NCBI RefSeq assembly: GCF_018294505.1
Contig: NC_057808.1
Coordinates: 221,729,325 to 221,793,324 of the forward strand
From: Triticum aestivum
Taxonomy: Eukaryota > Streptophyta > Magnoliopsida > Poales > Poaceae
DNA length: 64,000 bases
Reading direction: 5' to 3'
Part shown: positions 22,010 to 34,264 of the stretch, in pieces
Position numbering within the stretch: the stretch's first letter is position 1
How the letters are laid out: each line of letters opens with the position of its first letter
Notes under the pieces: generated by a model
What the model saw: the letters and a program-made list of their open reading frames with translations, nothing else
The model's database searches: none
Told to the model about the DNA's origin: nothing
Position numbers and translations under genes: made by a program

Positions 22010-24793
22010 AATTCCTGCTCGTCCTCGAGTAGGTAAATGATAAAAACAGAATTTTTGATGTGGAATGCTACCTAACATAATTTTCAATATAATTTTCTTT
22101 ATTGTGGTATGGATGTTCAGATCCGAAAGATTCAAGACAAAAGTTTAATATTAACATAAAAATAATAATACTTCAAGCATACTAACTAAGCAATTATGTC
22201 TTCTCAAAATAACATGGCCAAAGAAAGCTTATCCCTACAAAATCATATAGTTTGGCTATGCTTCATTTTCGTGACACAAAAATGCTCTCATCATGCACAA
22301 CCCCGACGACAAGCCAAGCAATTGTTTCATACTTTAGTAATCTCAAACTTTTTCCAACTTTCACACAATACATGAGCGTGAGCCATGGAAATAGCACTAT
22401 GGGTGGAATAGAATATAATGATGGGGGTTGTGTGGCGAAGACAAAAAAGGAGAAAGTCTCACATTGACGCGGCTAATCAACGGGCTATGGAGATGCCCAT
22501 CAATTGATGTCAATGCGAGGAGTAGGGATTGCTATGCAACGGATAGACTAGAGCTATAAATGTATGAAAGCTCATCAAAAGAAACTAAGTGTGTGTGCAT
22601 CCAACTTGCTTGCTCACGAAGACCTAGGGCATTTGAGGAAGCCCATTGTTGGAATATACAAGCCAAGTTCTATAATGAAAAATTCCCACTAGTATATGAA
22701 AGTGACAACATAAGAGACTTTCTATCATGAAGATCATGGTGCTACTTTGAAGCACAAGTGTGGAAAAAAAGGATAGTAGCATTGCCCCTTTTATTTTCTT
22801 CTCTTTTTTATTTTTTTGGCCTTTCTTTCTTTTTCTTTGTCTTTTTTGGGGACAATGCTCTATTAATGATGATCATCACACTTCTATTTATTTATAACTC
22901 AAAGATTACAACTCGATACTAGAACAAAGTATGACTCTATATAAATGCCTCCGGCGGTGTACCGGGATGGGCAATGAATCAAGAGTGACATGTATGAAAT
23001 TATGCATGGTGGCTTTGCCACAAATACGATGTCAACTACATGATTATGCAAGGCAATATGACAATGATGAAGCGTGTCATAATAAACGGAACGGTGGAAA
23101 GTTGCATGGCAATATATCTCGGAATGGCAATGGAAATGCCATGATAGGTAGGTATGGTGGCTGTTTTGAGGAATATATAAGGAGGTTTATGTGTGATAGA
23201 GCGTATCATATCACGGGGGTTGGATGCACCGGCAAAGTTTGCACCAACTCTCAAGGTGAGAAAGGGCAATGCACGGTACCGAAGAGGCTAGCAATGATGG
23301 AAAGGTGAGAGTGCGTATAATCCATGGACTCAACATTTGTCATAAAGAACTCACATACTTATTGCAAAAAACTACAAGTCATCAAAAACCAAGCATAACG
23401 CGCATGCTCCTAGGGGGTATATTGGTAGGAAAATACCATCGCTCGTCCCCGACCGCCACTCATAAGGAGGACAATCAAAGAAACACCTCATGCTTCAAAT
23501 TTGTCACACAACGTTTACCATACGTGCATGCTACGGGACTTGCAAACTCTAACACAAGTATTTCTCAAATTAACAACTACTCAACTAGCATGACTCTAAT
23601 ATTACCATCTTCATATCTCAAAATAATCATCAAGTATCAAACTTCTCATAGTATTCAATGCACTATATATGAAAGTTTTTATTGTACCCATCTTGGATGC
23701 CTATCATATTAAGACTAATTTTATAGCCAAAGAAAATTACCATGCTGTTCTAAAGGACTCTCAAAATAATATAAGTGAAGCATGAGTGATCAATAATTTC
23801 TATAAAATAAAACCACCATCGTGCTCTAAAAGATATAAGTGAGGCACTAGAGCAAAATTATATAGCTCAAAAGATATAAGTGAAGCACATAGAGTATTCT
23901 AATAAATTCCGATACATGTGTGTCTCTCCAAAAGGTGTGTACAGCAAGGATGATTGTGGTAAACTAAAAGGCAAAGACTCAAATCGTACAAGACGCTCCA
24001 AGCAAAACACATATCATGTGGTGAATAAAAATATAGCCTCAGGTAAAGTTACCGATGGACGAAGACGAAAGAGGGGATGCCATCCGGGGCATCCCCAAGC
24101 TTAGGCTTTTGGTTGTCCTTGAATTTTACCTTGGGGTGCCTTGGGCATCCCCAAGCTTAGGCTCTTGCCACTCCTTATTCCAAAATCCATCAAATCTTTA
24201 CCCAAAAACTTGAAAACTTCACAACACAAAACTCAACAGAAAATCTCATGAGCTCCGTTAGTATAAGAAAAAAATCACCACTTTAAGGTACTGTAGTGAA
24301 CTCATTCTTTATTTATATTTGTGTTAAACCTACTGTATTCCAACTTCTCTATGGTTCATACCCCCCAATACTAGCCGTAGATTCATTAAAATAAGAAAAC
24401 AACACACGAAAAACAGAATCTGTCAAAAACAGAACAGTCTGTCGTAATCTGTATCAAACGTATATTTCTGTAACTCCAAAAATTCTGAAATAAATTGGTG
24501 GACGTGAGGAGTTTGTCTATTAATCATCTGCAAAACGAATCAACCTAAAATCACTCTCCAGTAAAAACTGGCAGCTAATCTCGTGAGCACTAAAGTTTCT
24601 GTTTTTTACAGCAAGATCATAAAGACTTCACCCAAATCTTCCCAAAGGTTCTTCTTGGCACAAACACTAATTTAAAACATAAAAACACATCTAAACAGAG
24701 GCTAGATGAATTATTAGTACTAAACAGAAACAAAAGGCAAGAAACAAAAATAAAATTGGGTTGCCTCCCAACAAGCGCTATCTTTTAACGCCC
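22010..24793 (-). other. 3' internal non-coding region of copy 1
   Basis: A long A/T-rich region lies between the coding remnant and the PPT, shared with the other two family members. It contains two further PPT-like words (AAGCTTGGGGATGCC, minus strand) near 24087-24102 and 24141-24157. It also has a stretch (about 22931-23310) open on both strands in all three copies. No known protein domain is recognised. Confidence 0.6.
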
Positions 24794-25959
24794 CTAGCTA
24801 GGTATAAAAACAAGAATAGATCTAGGTATTATGTTATGCAATCCATAAGTGGCTCTCATAATAGATTCATAAGGTAATTTAATTTTCTTCCTAGGAAAGG
24901 GTTTCATGCCTTTCCTTAATGGAAATTGGAATCTAATATTTCCTTCTTTCATATCAATAATTGCACCACTCGTTCTAAGGAAAGGTCTACCAAGAATAAT
25001 AGGACAAGTAGGATTGCAATCTATATCAAGAACAATGAAATCTACGGGCACATAATTCCTATTTGCAACAATAAGAACATCATTAATCCTTCCCATAGGT
25101 TTCTTAATGGTGGAATCTGCAAGATGCAAATTTAAAGAACAATCATCAAATTCACGAAAACCTAACACATCACACAAGGTTTTCAGAATCGTGGAAACAC
25201 TAGCACCCAAATGACATAAAGCATAGCACTCATGGTCTTTAATTTTAATTTTAATAGTAGGTTCCCACTCATCATAAAGTTTTCTAGGGATAGAAACTTC
25301 TAATTCAAGTTTTTCTTCATAAGATTGCATTAAAGCATCAACGATATGTTTGGTAAAAGCTTTATTTTGAGCATAAGCATGAGGAGAATTTAACACGGAT
25401 TGCAACAAGGAAATACAATCTATCAAAGATCAATTATCATAATTAAATTCCTTGAAATCTAAAATAGTGGGTTCATTGCTATGTAAAGTTTTGACCTCTT
25501 CAATCCCACTTTTACCAATTTTTGCATCAAGATCTAAAACTCCGAATCATTGGGACGCCTTTTAACTAAAGTTGACTCATCTCCAGTCCCATCTTTATCA
25601 AGATTCATATTGGAAAACAAAGATTTAATAGGGGACACTTCAATTACTTTTAGATCTTCATCATTATTACCTTCTAGCTCTTCCGGTTTGGCAGCCATCT
25701 TATTAACTAAGGTGGCCTGCTTATCCGAAATTTGGGCTATTAAGTTTTCAAGATGAGCGAACTGAGATTTCAAACCATAAAATTCCTTAGACATATCATC
25801 GAGCTCTTTATTCATGTACTCCATAAAACTTTTTTGTTCTTTAAGCTCATTTCTGAAGAAATTATTATGCTCAAATTGCAAGGACGTAAACCGTTTAATG
25901 TTGTTTTAAATTTCTTCCAACCTTCTAAGGTGAGGATCAACGCTTTTTGGCAGAGCCAT
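24794..25959 (-). pseudogene. gag-protease remnant of Athila-type element, copy 1
   Basis: The ATG at 25959 (MALPKSVDPHLRRLEEI) is followed almost at once by an in-frame TAA. The frame then resumes (residues encoded 25881-25534), breaks near 25530, and continues in 25426-24794. The last part is a retroviral-type aspartic protease region ending in PVDFIVLDIDCNPTCPIILG and RPFLRTSGAIIDMKEGNIRF, as in copy 2. The catalytic DLGAS motif of copy 2 is HLGAS here, so the catalytic Asp is lost. Compared with copy 2 (46131-48197), the capsid-like gag core is missing. It is not functional. Confidence 0.75.
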
Positions 25960-26152
25960 CGTGACAAACAATCAATCCAACACACAAGCAAACAAGAAGC
26001 AAGCGAAAAGAGACGGACGGAAAAAGATGGCGAATAAAAATGGCAAGGGTGAAGTGGGGGAGAGGAAAACGAGAGGCAAATGACAAATAATGTAATGTGA
26101 GGGAGAAGAGTTTGTGATGGGTACTTGGTATGTCTTGACTTGTGCGTAGATC

Positions 26153-26170
26153 TCCCCGGCAACGGCGCCA
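26153..26170 (-). promoter_or_regulatory. Primer-binding site (tRNA-Asp) of copy 1
   Basis: The minus strand reads TGGCGCCGTTGCCGGGGA, complementary to the 3' end of plant tRNA-Asp including CCA. It starts 11 nt inside the 5' LTR border at 26182. Confidence 0.85.
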
Positions 26171-26181
26171 GAAATCCTTCT

Positions 26182-27765
26182 TGCTACCTCTTGAGCATGC
26201 GTTGGTTTTCCCTTGAAGAGGAAAGGGTGATGCAGCAAAGTAGCGTAAGTATTTACCTCAGTTTTTGAGAACCAAGGTATCAATCCAGTAGGAGACTACA
26301 TGCAAGTCGCCTAGTACCTGCACAAACAATCAAGAACCTTGCAACCAACGTGACAAAGAGGTTGTCAATCCCTTCACGGCCACTTGCAAAAGTGAGATCT
26401 GATAAAAATAATAAGGTAAATATTTTTGGTATTATTGTTGTATAGATTGGAAAGTAAAGATTGCAAAATAAACGGTGGCAGAAATCGGAAGTTGATAGGA
26501 AAATAATATGATGTAAAATAGACCCGGGGGCCATAGGTTTCACTAGTGGCTTCTCTCAAGATAGCACATATTACGGTGGGTGAACAAATTACTGTCGAGC
26601 AATTGATAGAAAAACGCATAATTATGAGAATATCTAGGCATGATCATGAACATAGGCATCACGTCCGTGACAAGTAGACCGAAACGATTCTGCATCTACT
26701 ACTATTACTCCACACATCAACCGCTATCTAGCATGCATCTAGAGTATTAAGTTCATAAGAACAGAGTAACGCATTAGGCAAGATGACATGATGTAGAGGG
26801 ATAAACTCAAGCAATATGATATAAACCCCATATTTTTATCCTCGATGGCAACAATACAATACGTGTCGTTTCCCTTTCTGTCACTGGGATCGAGCACCGC
26901 AAGATTGAACCCAAAGCTAAGCACTTCTCCCATTGCAAGAAATATCAATCTAATAGGCCAAACCAAACTGATAATTCGAAGAGACTTGCAAAGATATTAG
27001 ATCATGCATAAAAGAATTCAGAGAAGAATCAAATATTGTTCATAGATAATCTTGATCATAAACCCACAATTCATCGGATCTCGACAAACACACCACAAAA
27101 AGAATTACATCGAATAGATCTCCAAGAAGATCGAGGAGAACTTTGTATTGAGATCCAAAGAGAGAGAAGAAGCCATCTAGCTAATAACTATGGACCCGAA
27201 GGTCTGTGGTAAACTACTCACACATCATCGGAGAGACTATGGTGTTGATGTAGAAGCCCTCCATGATCGAATCCCCCTCTGGCGGAGCGCCGGAAAAGGC
27301 CCCAAGATGGGATCTCACGAGTACAGAAGGTTGCGGCGGTGGAAAAGGTGTTTCGTGGCTCTCCCCGATGGTTTCAGGGTATAAGAGTACATATAGGCGA
27401 AAGAAGTAGGTCGGTGGAGCTGCGAGGGGCCCACGAGGGTGGGTCGCGCGCCCACCCCCTGGGGCGCGCCCTCCTGCCTCGTGGCTTCCTCGCTGCTTCC
27501 TTGACGTCCACTCCAAGTCTCCTGGATTGCGTTTGTTCCAAAAAAGATCCTCGCGAAGGTTTCATTCCGTTTGGATTCCGTTTGATATTCCTTTTCTGCA
27601 AAACACTGAAATAGGCAAAAAACAGCAATTTGCACTGGGCCTTCGGTTAATAGGTTAGTCCCAAAAATAATATAAAAAGGTATATTAAAGCCCATTAAAC
27701 ATCCAAAACAGATAATATAATAGCATGGAACAATAAAAAATTATAGATACGTTGGAGACGTATCA
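26182..27765 (-). repeat. 5' LTR of copy 1, 1584 bp
   Basis: Runs from TGCTACCTC (26182) to GACGTATCA (27765) on +. It is closely similar to the 3' LTR at 15948-17392 plus 21871-21994. The TATATA-like promoter region near 27394-27400 on the minus strand lies upstream of GC-rich leader sequence. Confidence 0.88.
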
Positions 27766-28186
27766 CTGATCTAGGGTTACCCCTGGGGTTTTTCGAATAT
27801 TTGGGAATTTACAGGGTGAAGAGGCGGTGCGGGAGGCTACCGAGGTGGGCACAACCCACCAGGGCACGCTTGGGCCCCCAGCGTGCCCAGGTGGGTTATG
27901 CCCCCCTCAGGGCACCCCTCCGGTACTTCTTTGGCCCACTGGTGGTCTTCTGGTCCAAAAAAATCTCCAAAAAGTTTCGCTGCATTTGGACTCCATTTGG
28001 TATTGATTTTCTGTGATGTAAAAATGAAGCAAAAAAACAGCAACTGGCACTGGGCACTATGACAATAGGTTAGTCGCATAAAATGATATAAAGTTGCTAT
28101 AAAATGATTGTAAAACATCCAAGAATAATAATATAATAGCATGAATACTTCATAAATTATAGATACGTTGGAGACGTATCAAGTAG

Positions 28187-30610
28187 GGGGATAATCAGAG
28201 TACATATTGTAGCATAGCTCCAAGGGAACATCACCAATAGCAAGTGCATCTTCCTTTGTTCTAGCTAGACCAGCAGCCTCGTGTGTTAGACGTGGGCAGT
28301 GACGAACTTCTTCAAAACCGATTTGATCTCATTCAGGATAGGAAACCATGTTCACTATTTTGACATGGCATCGGACCCATGTCGTCGCTTTTTTCCGTCC
28401 CACCCTCACCAGTGGTTACCACGGTGCCCGCCTGATCACAATGTGTCTGAACATGGTCAATTGCAAGGTGATGAACTGAGCCACTGCATCACACACCTTC
28501 GATGGTTAGCTCGGTTGAGAAATGATGGTCATGGGATGTCGGTTTAGGACACTAAGGGTTAGCTGGTTCAAGAAACTGGGTAGCGGGACATAAAGCTAGA
28601 AGCGCCGCTACTTTAATCTCTCAAGAAACCCATGTGATTGCTCATCCCAATTTAGAAATCAGAAAGCCATGGCAAATCACACACATGTGTTTTTCTAGCA
28701 CATCTGGTAACTAACAACAACTATGAAAAATGAAATCTTATAAGAAACAAAAAATGATTGCTTTGTTTGTAACGTCATAAATTGCTTTGCTCGTAGTTTT
28801 GTAAATCAAATTGCACATATGCAGATGGAATAACATTGGAACAATCAATAAAACTAACCCAACTAAGAAAAAGTATAGCGAAAGCATGCCTTTCAAGTGA
28901 CATTTAGCATACAAATATCATGTTCAGAGGTGAAATTGAGGAACCTCAGTGGCTTAGATGCAATTAAAAGGCTATAATATCCTGGTAAATTACCTTGTGT
29001 GCAATTGAGCATGCATGCCTAGTTAAGAATGGGGCAAAGAGATATTGACATAACACAAATAATCAAGAATAATTCAAACAATGTCTACTTCTCTCGTAAT
29101 GTAGATACCACTATTCTTGCAGCAGGCATACCATTTATGTCAAGTTGTCAACATCTACATTCTTATGCTTGGCCAAATATGTTTGGGATTTGGCACCAAA
29201 CTTCATAAAAAATACGTTGAGCTGCGAATACAATACTTGAACAAGAGCTTCCAGGCTAAGAGCTTTCAGATTTCCATCAGTCAGGTCTACTGGAAGTTGT
29301 CTTCTAAGGTTCATACATAGCATAGGTGTTTCGATAGAAGATATGAACTTCAGTGTTATTATTTTCATGTGCAAAAAAATCTTTAAGTTATCTTGTGAGA
29401 TGGTTAATTAAGAGTAACCTTAGTCCTGATGGTATCTGTGGGAGTACTTATTGATTGTAACAATCCAAGTAGCTAGTTGCATGCTAAAGTAAGACTACCA
29501 GAAATGCAGCACATAGCAAACCTTTTTTTCTCGATTGTGGTGCTCTCGAATAGCTAAGGCTGCTGAAAATACACAGTATGTGCAGCTACAAACACAAGAC
29601 AGTAACATAAGTAATTTATTCTAATCACTCTTGGCTCGGGAAATAACGATTTTGACACAGCTTCACACTATTTCAGTGACACGGATTATGAACACAGGAA
29701 ATATGGAAGCTTTTTTGTTTAGCAAATGCTCCTAATTTTCATTGCAATGGTGTCGAATGTTGATGCATGATGATCTTCTAGCCTATGGTCTTTTCTATGC
29801 CATCTGAGCTGAAAGAGGCATTATTTATGTGAAGTGTGGAGAAGAATCGGGTTCAGAGATGACGAAAAATGCAATTTTACTCTTCAATACTTACGGCTAT
29901 AGAATATTCAACATAACATAATTAGTTTCATTTGATTTGGTTCTCCAAAAGTAATTTGCCCAACAATTTTCTAATTTTGAAGATTACGAACTTACAGGTT
30001 AAATGTTTCATCACAAACAAAATTTGTTCAGTTTGTATTAGTGCACGAATTACCCCTGTTTCGGTTTGGCACTTATGACTTGTTTGTAGCTTTTTGAGGC
30101 AATACTGACCTATCAGCAAACTTGAGAATATATTTCAAATTTACATCATACTGTACATAAATTCTACTATTTTCCCCTTGAGATAATCCATTATTATTTT
30201 AGTTGCTGAATCATTGAAGGTACATAAGCATGTTTAAACAAAGAACATCATAACGTGATTTAATACTGAGTTTGGCGAATGGCAGAATCATCCATGACCC
30301 ATCCATATTACAGGTGCAAATTACCAATGCATATATGATGTTATGCTACTGAAGAATTATCATCCATGCTCATAAGGCAAGTGCAAATGTCCAATACTTG
30401 TATGCCACAACTGATGTATTTCAAAAAGTCTAATTGCACATTGCTGTGACCTGTGAGTCCAAACTAACTAAGGACTCGTCAATTCTGGGATTTAGAAAGT
30501 AGAAGCATGGGGCTAATATATCAAAAGGCTATGTTATTGTTTCAAAAGTTTCTAGCTGATGGGGCAATATTTTCTACATATAGTCAAGAATTGTTTGGAA
30601 CAGGCTCATA
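28187..30610. other. Unassigned A/T-rich region
   Basis: I find no TE termini and no recognised gene here. A minus-strand open frame at 29374-29135 (79 codons) includes the non-repetitive stretch LPVDLTDGNLKALSLEALVQ. It could be an exon of a decayed gene, but it has no recognisable domain. The rest has low coding potential. Confidence 0.3.
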
Positions 30611-30935
30611 TAGTCAAGAATTCACAGGTGCGCGTCGGTCCTAAACAAACGGTTTTTTACCCCTTTCCGCGACGGCATTTGGAACCGTCGCCAAGTGAGT
30701 GTGGGCAATAGGGGGGTCCTTCCCACACGACCCAGAAACCGTTGGGGATATGCCCTCCTGGCACACACGCTCGGCAAAATGAGGTCGTGTGCGACCGGCG
30801 AGCACTCAAATACAGAAATACGTACAGTAGTGCTAAAAAATACAATTATATAGGCGAAATCATTTCTGGTCGTAAGTACATCCCACACGGTCAGTCACCA
30901 CTAAACGTTCCGTTCGTATATACATCCCACACAGT
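30611..30935. mobile_element. CACTA-like subterminal sequence fragment
   Basis: Words such as GCACACACGCTCGGC, CATCCCACACGGTCAGTCAC and CATCCCACACAGTCACTACA repeat in the style of CACTA subterminal regions. It lies directly left of the CACTACAAGG end at 30936. It may be part of an older related element. Confidence 0.4.
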
Positions 30936-31019
30936 CACTACAAGGAAAACGTTTGCGCAAGGTGGCGTAATGCAAACAGTTTTGAAGAGAATGTCGTGTG
31001 TGATTGTTCATTGATCCAA
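30936..31019 (+). mobile_element. Left end of a second CACTA element (continues at 50064)
   Basis: CACTACAAGGAAAACG at 30936 is a canonical CACTA terminus. 84 bp later the element is interrupted by an LTR retrotransposon at 31020. After that insertion (50064 onward) sequence of the same character resumes: ACACGGTTTATTCC and CCGTTTGCAATAGG, resembling GTTTGCGCAAGG on the left side. A right terminus (TAGTG) was not identified with confidence before 62000. Confidence 0.6.
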
Positions 31020-32764
31020 TGCTACCTCTTGAGAACTGCATTGGTTTTCCCTTGAAGAGGAAAGGGTGATGCAGTAAAGCAGCGTACATATTTCCCTCAG
31101 TTTTTGAGAACCAAGGTATCAATCCAGTAGGTGGCCACGCACGAGTCCCTCGCACCTACACAAACAAATAAATCCTCGCAACCAACGCGATAAGGGGTTG
31201 TCAATCCCTACACGGTCACTTACGAGAGTGAGATCTGATAGATATGATAGGATAATATTTTTGGTATTTTTGTGATAAAGATGCAAAGTAAAATAAAAGG
31301 CAATGAAAATAGCTAAGTGTTGGAAGATTAATATGATGGAAAATAGACCCGGGGTCCATAGGTTTCACTAGTGGCTTCTCTCATGAGCATAAGTATTACG
31401 GTGGGTGAACAAATTACTGTTGAGCAATTGACAAAATTGAGCATAGTTATGAGAATATCTAGGTATGATCATGTATATAGGCATCACGTCCAAGACAAGT
31501 AGACCGAGTCCTACCTGCATCTACTACTATTACTCCACACATCGACCGCTATCCAGCATGCATCTAGAGTATTAAGTTCATAAGAACAGAGTAACGCTTT
31601 AAGCAAGATGACATGATGTAGAGGGATAAACTCATGCAATATGATATAAACCCCATCTTGTTATCCTCGATGGCAACAATACTATACGTGCCTTGTTGCC
31701 CCTGCTATCACTCGGAAAGGACACCGCAAGATTGAACCCAAAGCTAAGCACTTCTCCCATTGCAAGAAAGATCAATCTAGTAGGCCAAACCAAACTGATA
31801 ATTCGAAGAGACTTGCAAAGATAACCAATCATACATACAAAAATTCAGAGAAGATTCAAATATTGTTCATAGATAAACTTGATCATAAACCCACAATTCA
31901 TCGGTCTCAACAAACACACCGCAAAAGAAGATTACATCGAATAGATCTCCACGAGAATCGTGGAGAACTTTGTATTGAGAACCAAAGAGAGAGAAGAAGC
32001 CATCTAGCTAATAACTATGGACCCGAAGGTCTGAGGTAAACTACTGACACATCATCGGAGAGGCTATGGTGTTGATGTAGAAGCCCTCCGTGATCAATGC
32101 CCCCTCCAGCGGAGCTCCGGAAAAGGCCCCAAGATGGGATCTCACGAGTACAGAAGGTTGCGGCGGTGGAATTAGGTTTTTGGCTCCGTATCTGGTAGTT
32201 TGGGGGTACGTAGGTATATATAGGAGGAAGAAGTACGTCNNNNNNNNNNNNNNNNNNNNNNNNNNNNNNNNNNNNNNNNNNNNNNNNNNNNNNNNNNNNN
32301 NNNNNNNNNNNNNNNNNNNNNNNNNNNNNNNNNNNNNNNNNNNNNNNNNNNNNNNNNNNNNNNNNNNNNNNNNNNNNNNNNNNNNNNNNNNNNNNNNNNN
32401 NNNNNNNNNNNNNNNNNNNNNNNNNNNNNNNNNNNNNNNNNNNNNNNNNNNNNNNNNNNNNNNNNCGCCCCCCTACCTCGTGCCCTCCTGGTTGATGTCT
32501 TGACGTAGGGTCCAAGTCCTCTGGATCACGTTCGTTCCGAAAATCACGTTCCAGAAGGTTTCATTCCGTTTGGACTCCGTTTGATATTCTTTTTCTGCGA
32601 AACTCTGAAATAGGCAAAAAATAGCAATTCTGGGCTGAGCCTTCGGTTAATAGGTTAGTCCCAAAAATAATATAAAAGTGTATAATAAAGCCCAATAATG
32701 TCCAAAATAGAATATAATATAGCATGGAACAATAAAAAATTATAGATAGGTTGGAGACGTATCA
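31020..32764 (-). repeat. 3' LTR of copy 2, with assembly gap
   Basis: Runs TGCTACCTC (31020) to GACGTATCA (32764). It is colinear with 48487-50058 except for the N run at 32240-32465. Confidence 0.85.
32240..32465. other. Assembly gap, 226 N
   Basis: A run of N lies within the GC-rich part of the 3' LTR. In the partner LTR the corresponding part (about 49705-49765) is only about 60 bp of GGGCGCGCC-rich sequence. The gap is therefore probably oversized. Confidence 0.95.
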
Positions 32765-34264
32765 AGCATCCCCAAGCTTAATTCCTGCTCGTCCTCGAGT
32801 AGGTAAATGATAAAAACAAAAATTTTGATGTGGAATGCTACTTGGCATAATTTCAATGTAATTCTTCTTAATTGTGGTATGAATATTCAGATCTGAAAGA
32901 TTCAAGATAAAAGTTCAATATTGACATAAAAATAATAATACTTCAAGCATACTAACTAAGCAATTATGTCCTCTCAAAATAACATGGCCAAAGAAAGTTC
33001 ATCCCTACAAAATCATATAGTTTAGTCATGCTCCATTTCCGTCACACAAGAATGCTCTCATCATGCACAACCCCGATGACAAGCCATGCAATTGTTTCAT
33101 ACTTTAGTAATCTCAAACCTTTTCAACCTTCACGCAATACATGAGCGTGAGCCATGGACATAGCACTATGGGTGGAATAGAATATAATGATGGGGGTTAT
33201 GTGGAGAAGACAAAAAAGGAGAAAGTCTCACATCAATGAGGCTAATCAATGAGCTATGGAGATGCCCATCGATTGATGTTAATGCAAGGAGTAGGGATTG
33301 CCATGCAACAGATGCACTAGAGCTATAAATATATGAAAGCTCAACAAAAGAAACTAAGTGGGTGTGCATCCAACTTGCTTGCTCACGAAGACCTAGGGCA
33401 TTTGAGGAAGCCCATTGTTGGAATATACAAGCCAAGTTATATAATAAAAATTCCCACTAGTATATGAAAGTGACAAAACAAGAGACTCTCTATCATGAAG
33501 ATTATGGTGCTACTTTGAAGCACAAGTGTGGTAAAAAGGATAGTAACATTGTCCCTTCTCTCTTTTTCTCTCATTTTTTTGGGCCTTCTCTTTTTTTTAT
33601 GGCCTTTCCTTTTTTATTTCCTCACTTGGGACAATGCTCTAGAAAATGATGATCATCACACTTCTATTTATTTACAACTCAATGATTACAACTCGATACT
33701 ATAACAAAGTATGACTCTATATGAATGCCTCCGGCGGTATACCGGGATATGCAATGAACCAAGAGTGACATGTATGAAAGAATTATGAATGGTGGCTTTG
33801 CCACAAATACGATGTCAACTACATGATCATGCAAAGCAATATGACAATGATGAACGTGTCATGATAAACGGAATGGTGGAAAGTTGCATGGCAATATATC
33901 TCTGAATGGCTATGGAAATGCCATAATAGGTAGGTATGGTGGCTGTTTTGAGGAAGATATAAGGAGGTTTATGTGTGAAAGAGCGTATCATATCACGGGG
34001 TTTGGATGCACCGGCGAAGTTTGCACCAACTCTCAATGTGAGAAAGGGCAATGCACGGTACCGAAGAGGCTAGCAATGATGGAAAGGTGAGAGTGCGTAT
34101 AATCCATGGACTCGACATTAGTCATAAAGAACTCGCATACTTATTGCAAAAATCTTCAAGTCATCAAAAACCAAGCACTACGCGCATGCTCCTAGGGGGA
34201 TAGATTGGTAGGAAAAGACCATCGCTCGTCCCCGACCGCCACTCATAAGGAGGACACTCAAAGA
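32765..34264 (-). other. 3' internal region of copy 2 (left part), with PPT at 32765
   Basis: Colinear with 21995-23460 of copy 1. The PPT word (minus strand AAGCTTGGGGATGCT) abuts the LTR at 32765-32779. No recognised gene. Confidence 0.65.

Larger units (their letters stand above)
15948..27765 (-). mobile_element. Complete Athila-type (Sabrina-like) non-autonomous LTR retrotransposon, copy 1
   Basis: Target duplication CTGAT is perfect (15943-15947 and 27766-27770). The element lies on the minus strand: 5' LTR 26182-27765, internal region 21995-26181, 3' LTR 15948-21994 (with a 4.48-kb insertion inside). LTRs begin TGATACGTCTCC and end GAGGTAGCA. The PBS at 26153-26170 matches the 3' end of plant tRNA-Asp, the usual Athila primer. 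The PPT AAGCTTGGGGATGCT abuts the 3' LTR. The internal region carries only a gag-protease remnant and no reverse transcriptase or integrase, so it must be mobilised in trans. Without the nested insert it is about 7.3 kb. The name Sabrina is my tentative identification. Confidence 0.88.
14721..28181 (-). mobile_element. Solo LTR (minus) split by a nested retrotransposon; target duplication AGTAG
   Basis: On + it starts TGATGTCTACTACACAAC at 14721, is interrupted at 15947, resumes at 27771, and ends GGAGACGTATCA at 28181. AGTAG precedes it (14716-14720) and AGTAG follows it (28182-28186), a perfect 5-bp TSD. Without the insert it is about 1.64 kb. Neither PBS nor PPT flanks it, so it is a solo LTR. 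It holds a (GA)10 microsatellite at 15743-15762 and three local repeats of TTCTTTCCAATCGATCTATC at 15226-15360. Confidence 0.88.

Noticed and set aside
27801..28142. Open frames at the resumed end of the split solo LTR
   Set aside because: Explained by the LTR boundaries and TSD.
30622..31014. Short frames beside the second CACTA left end
   Set aside because: Repetitive subterminal sequence.
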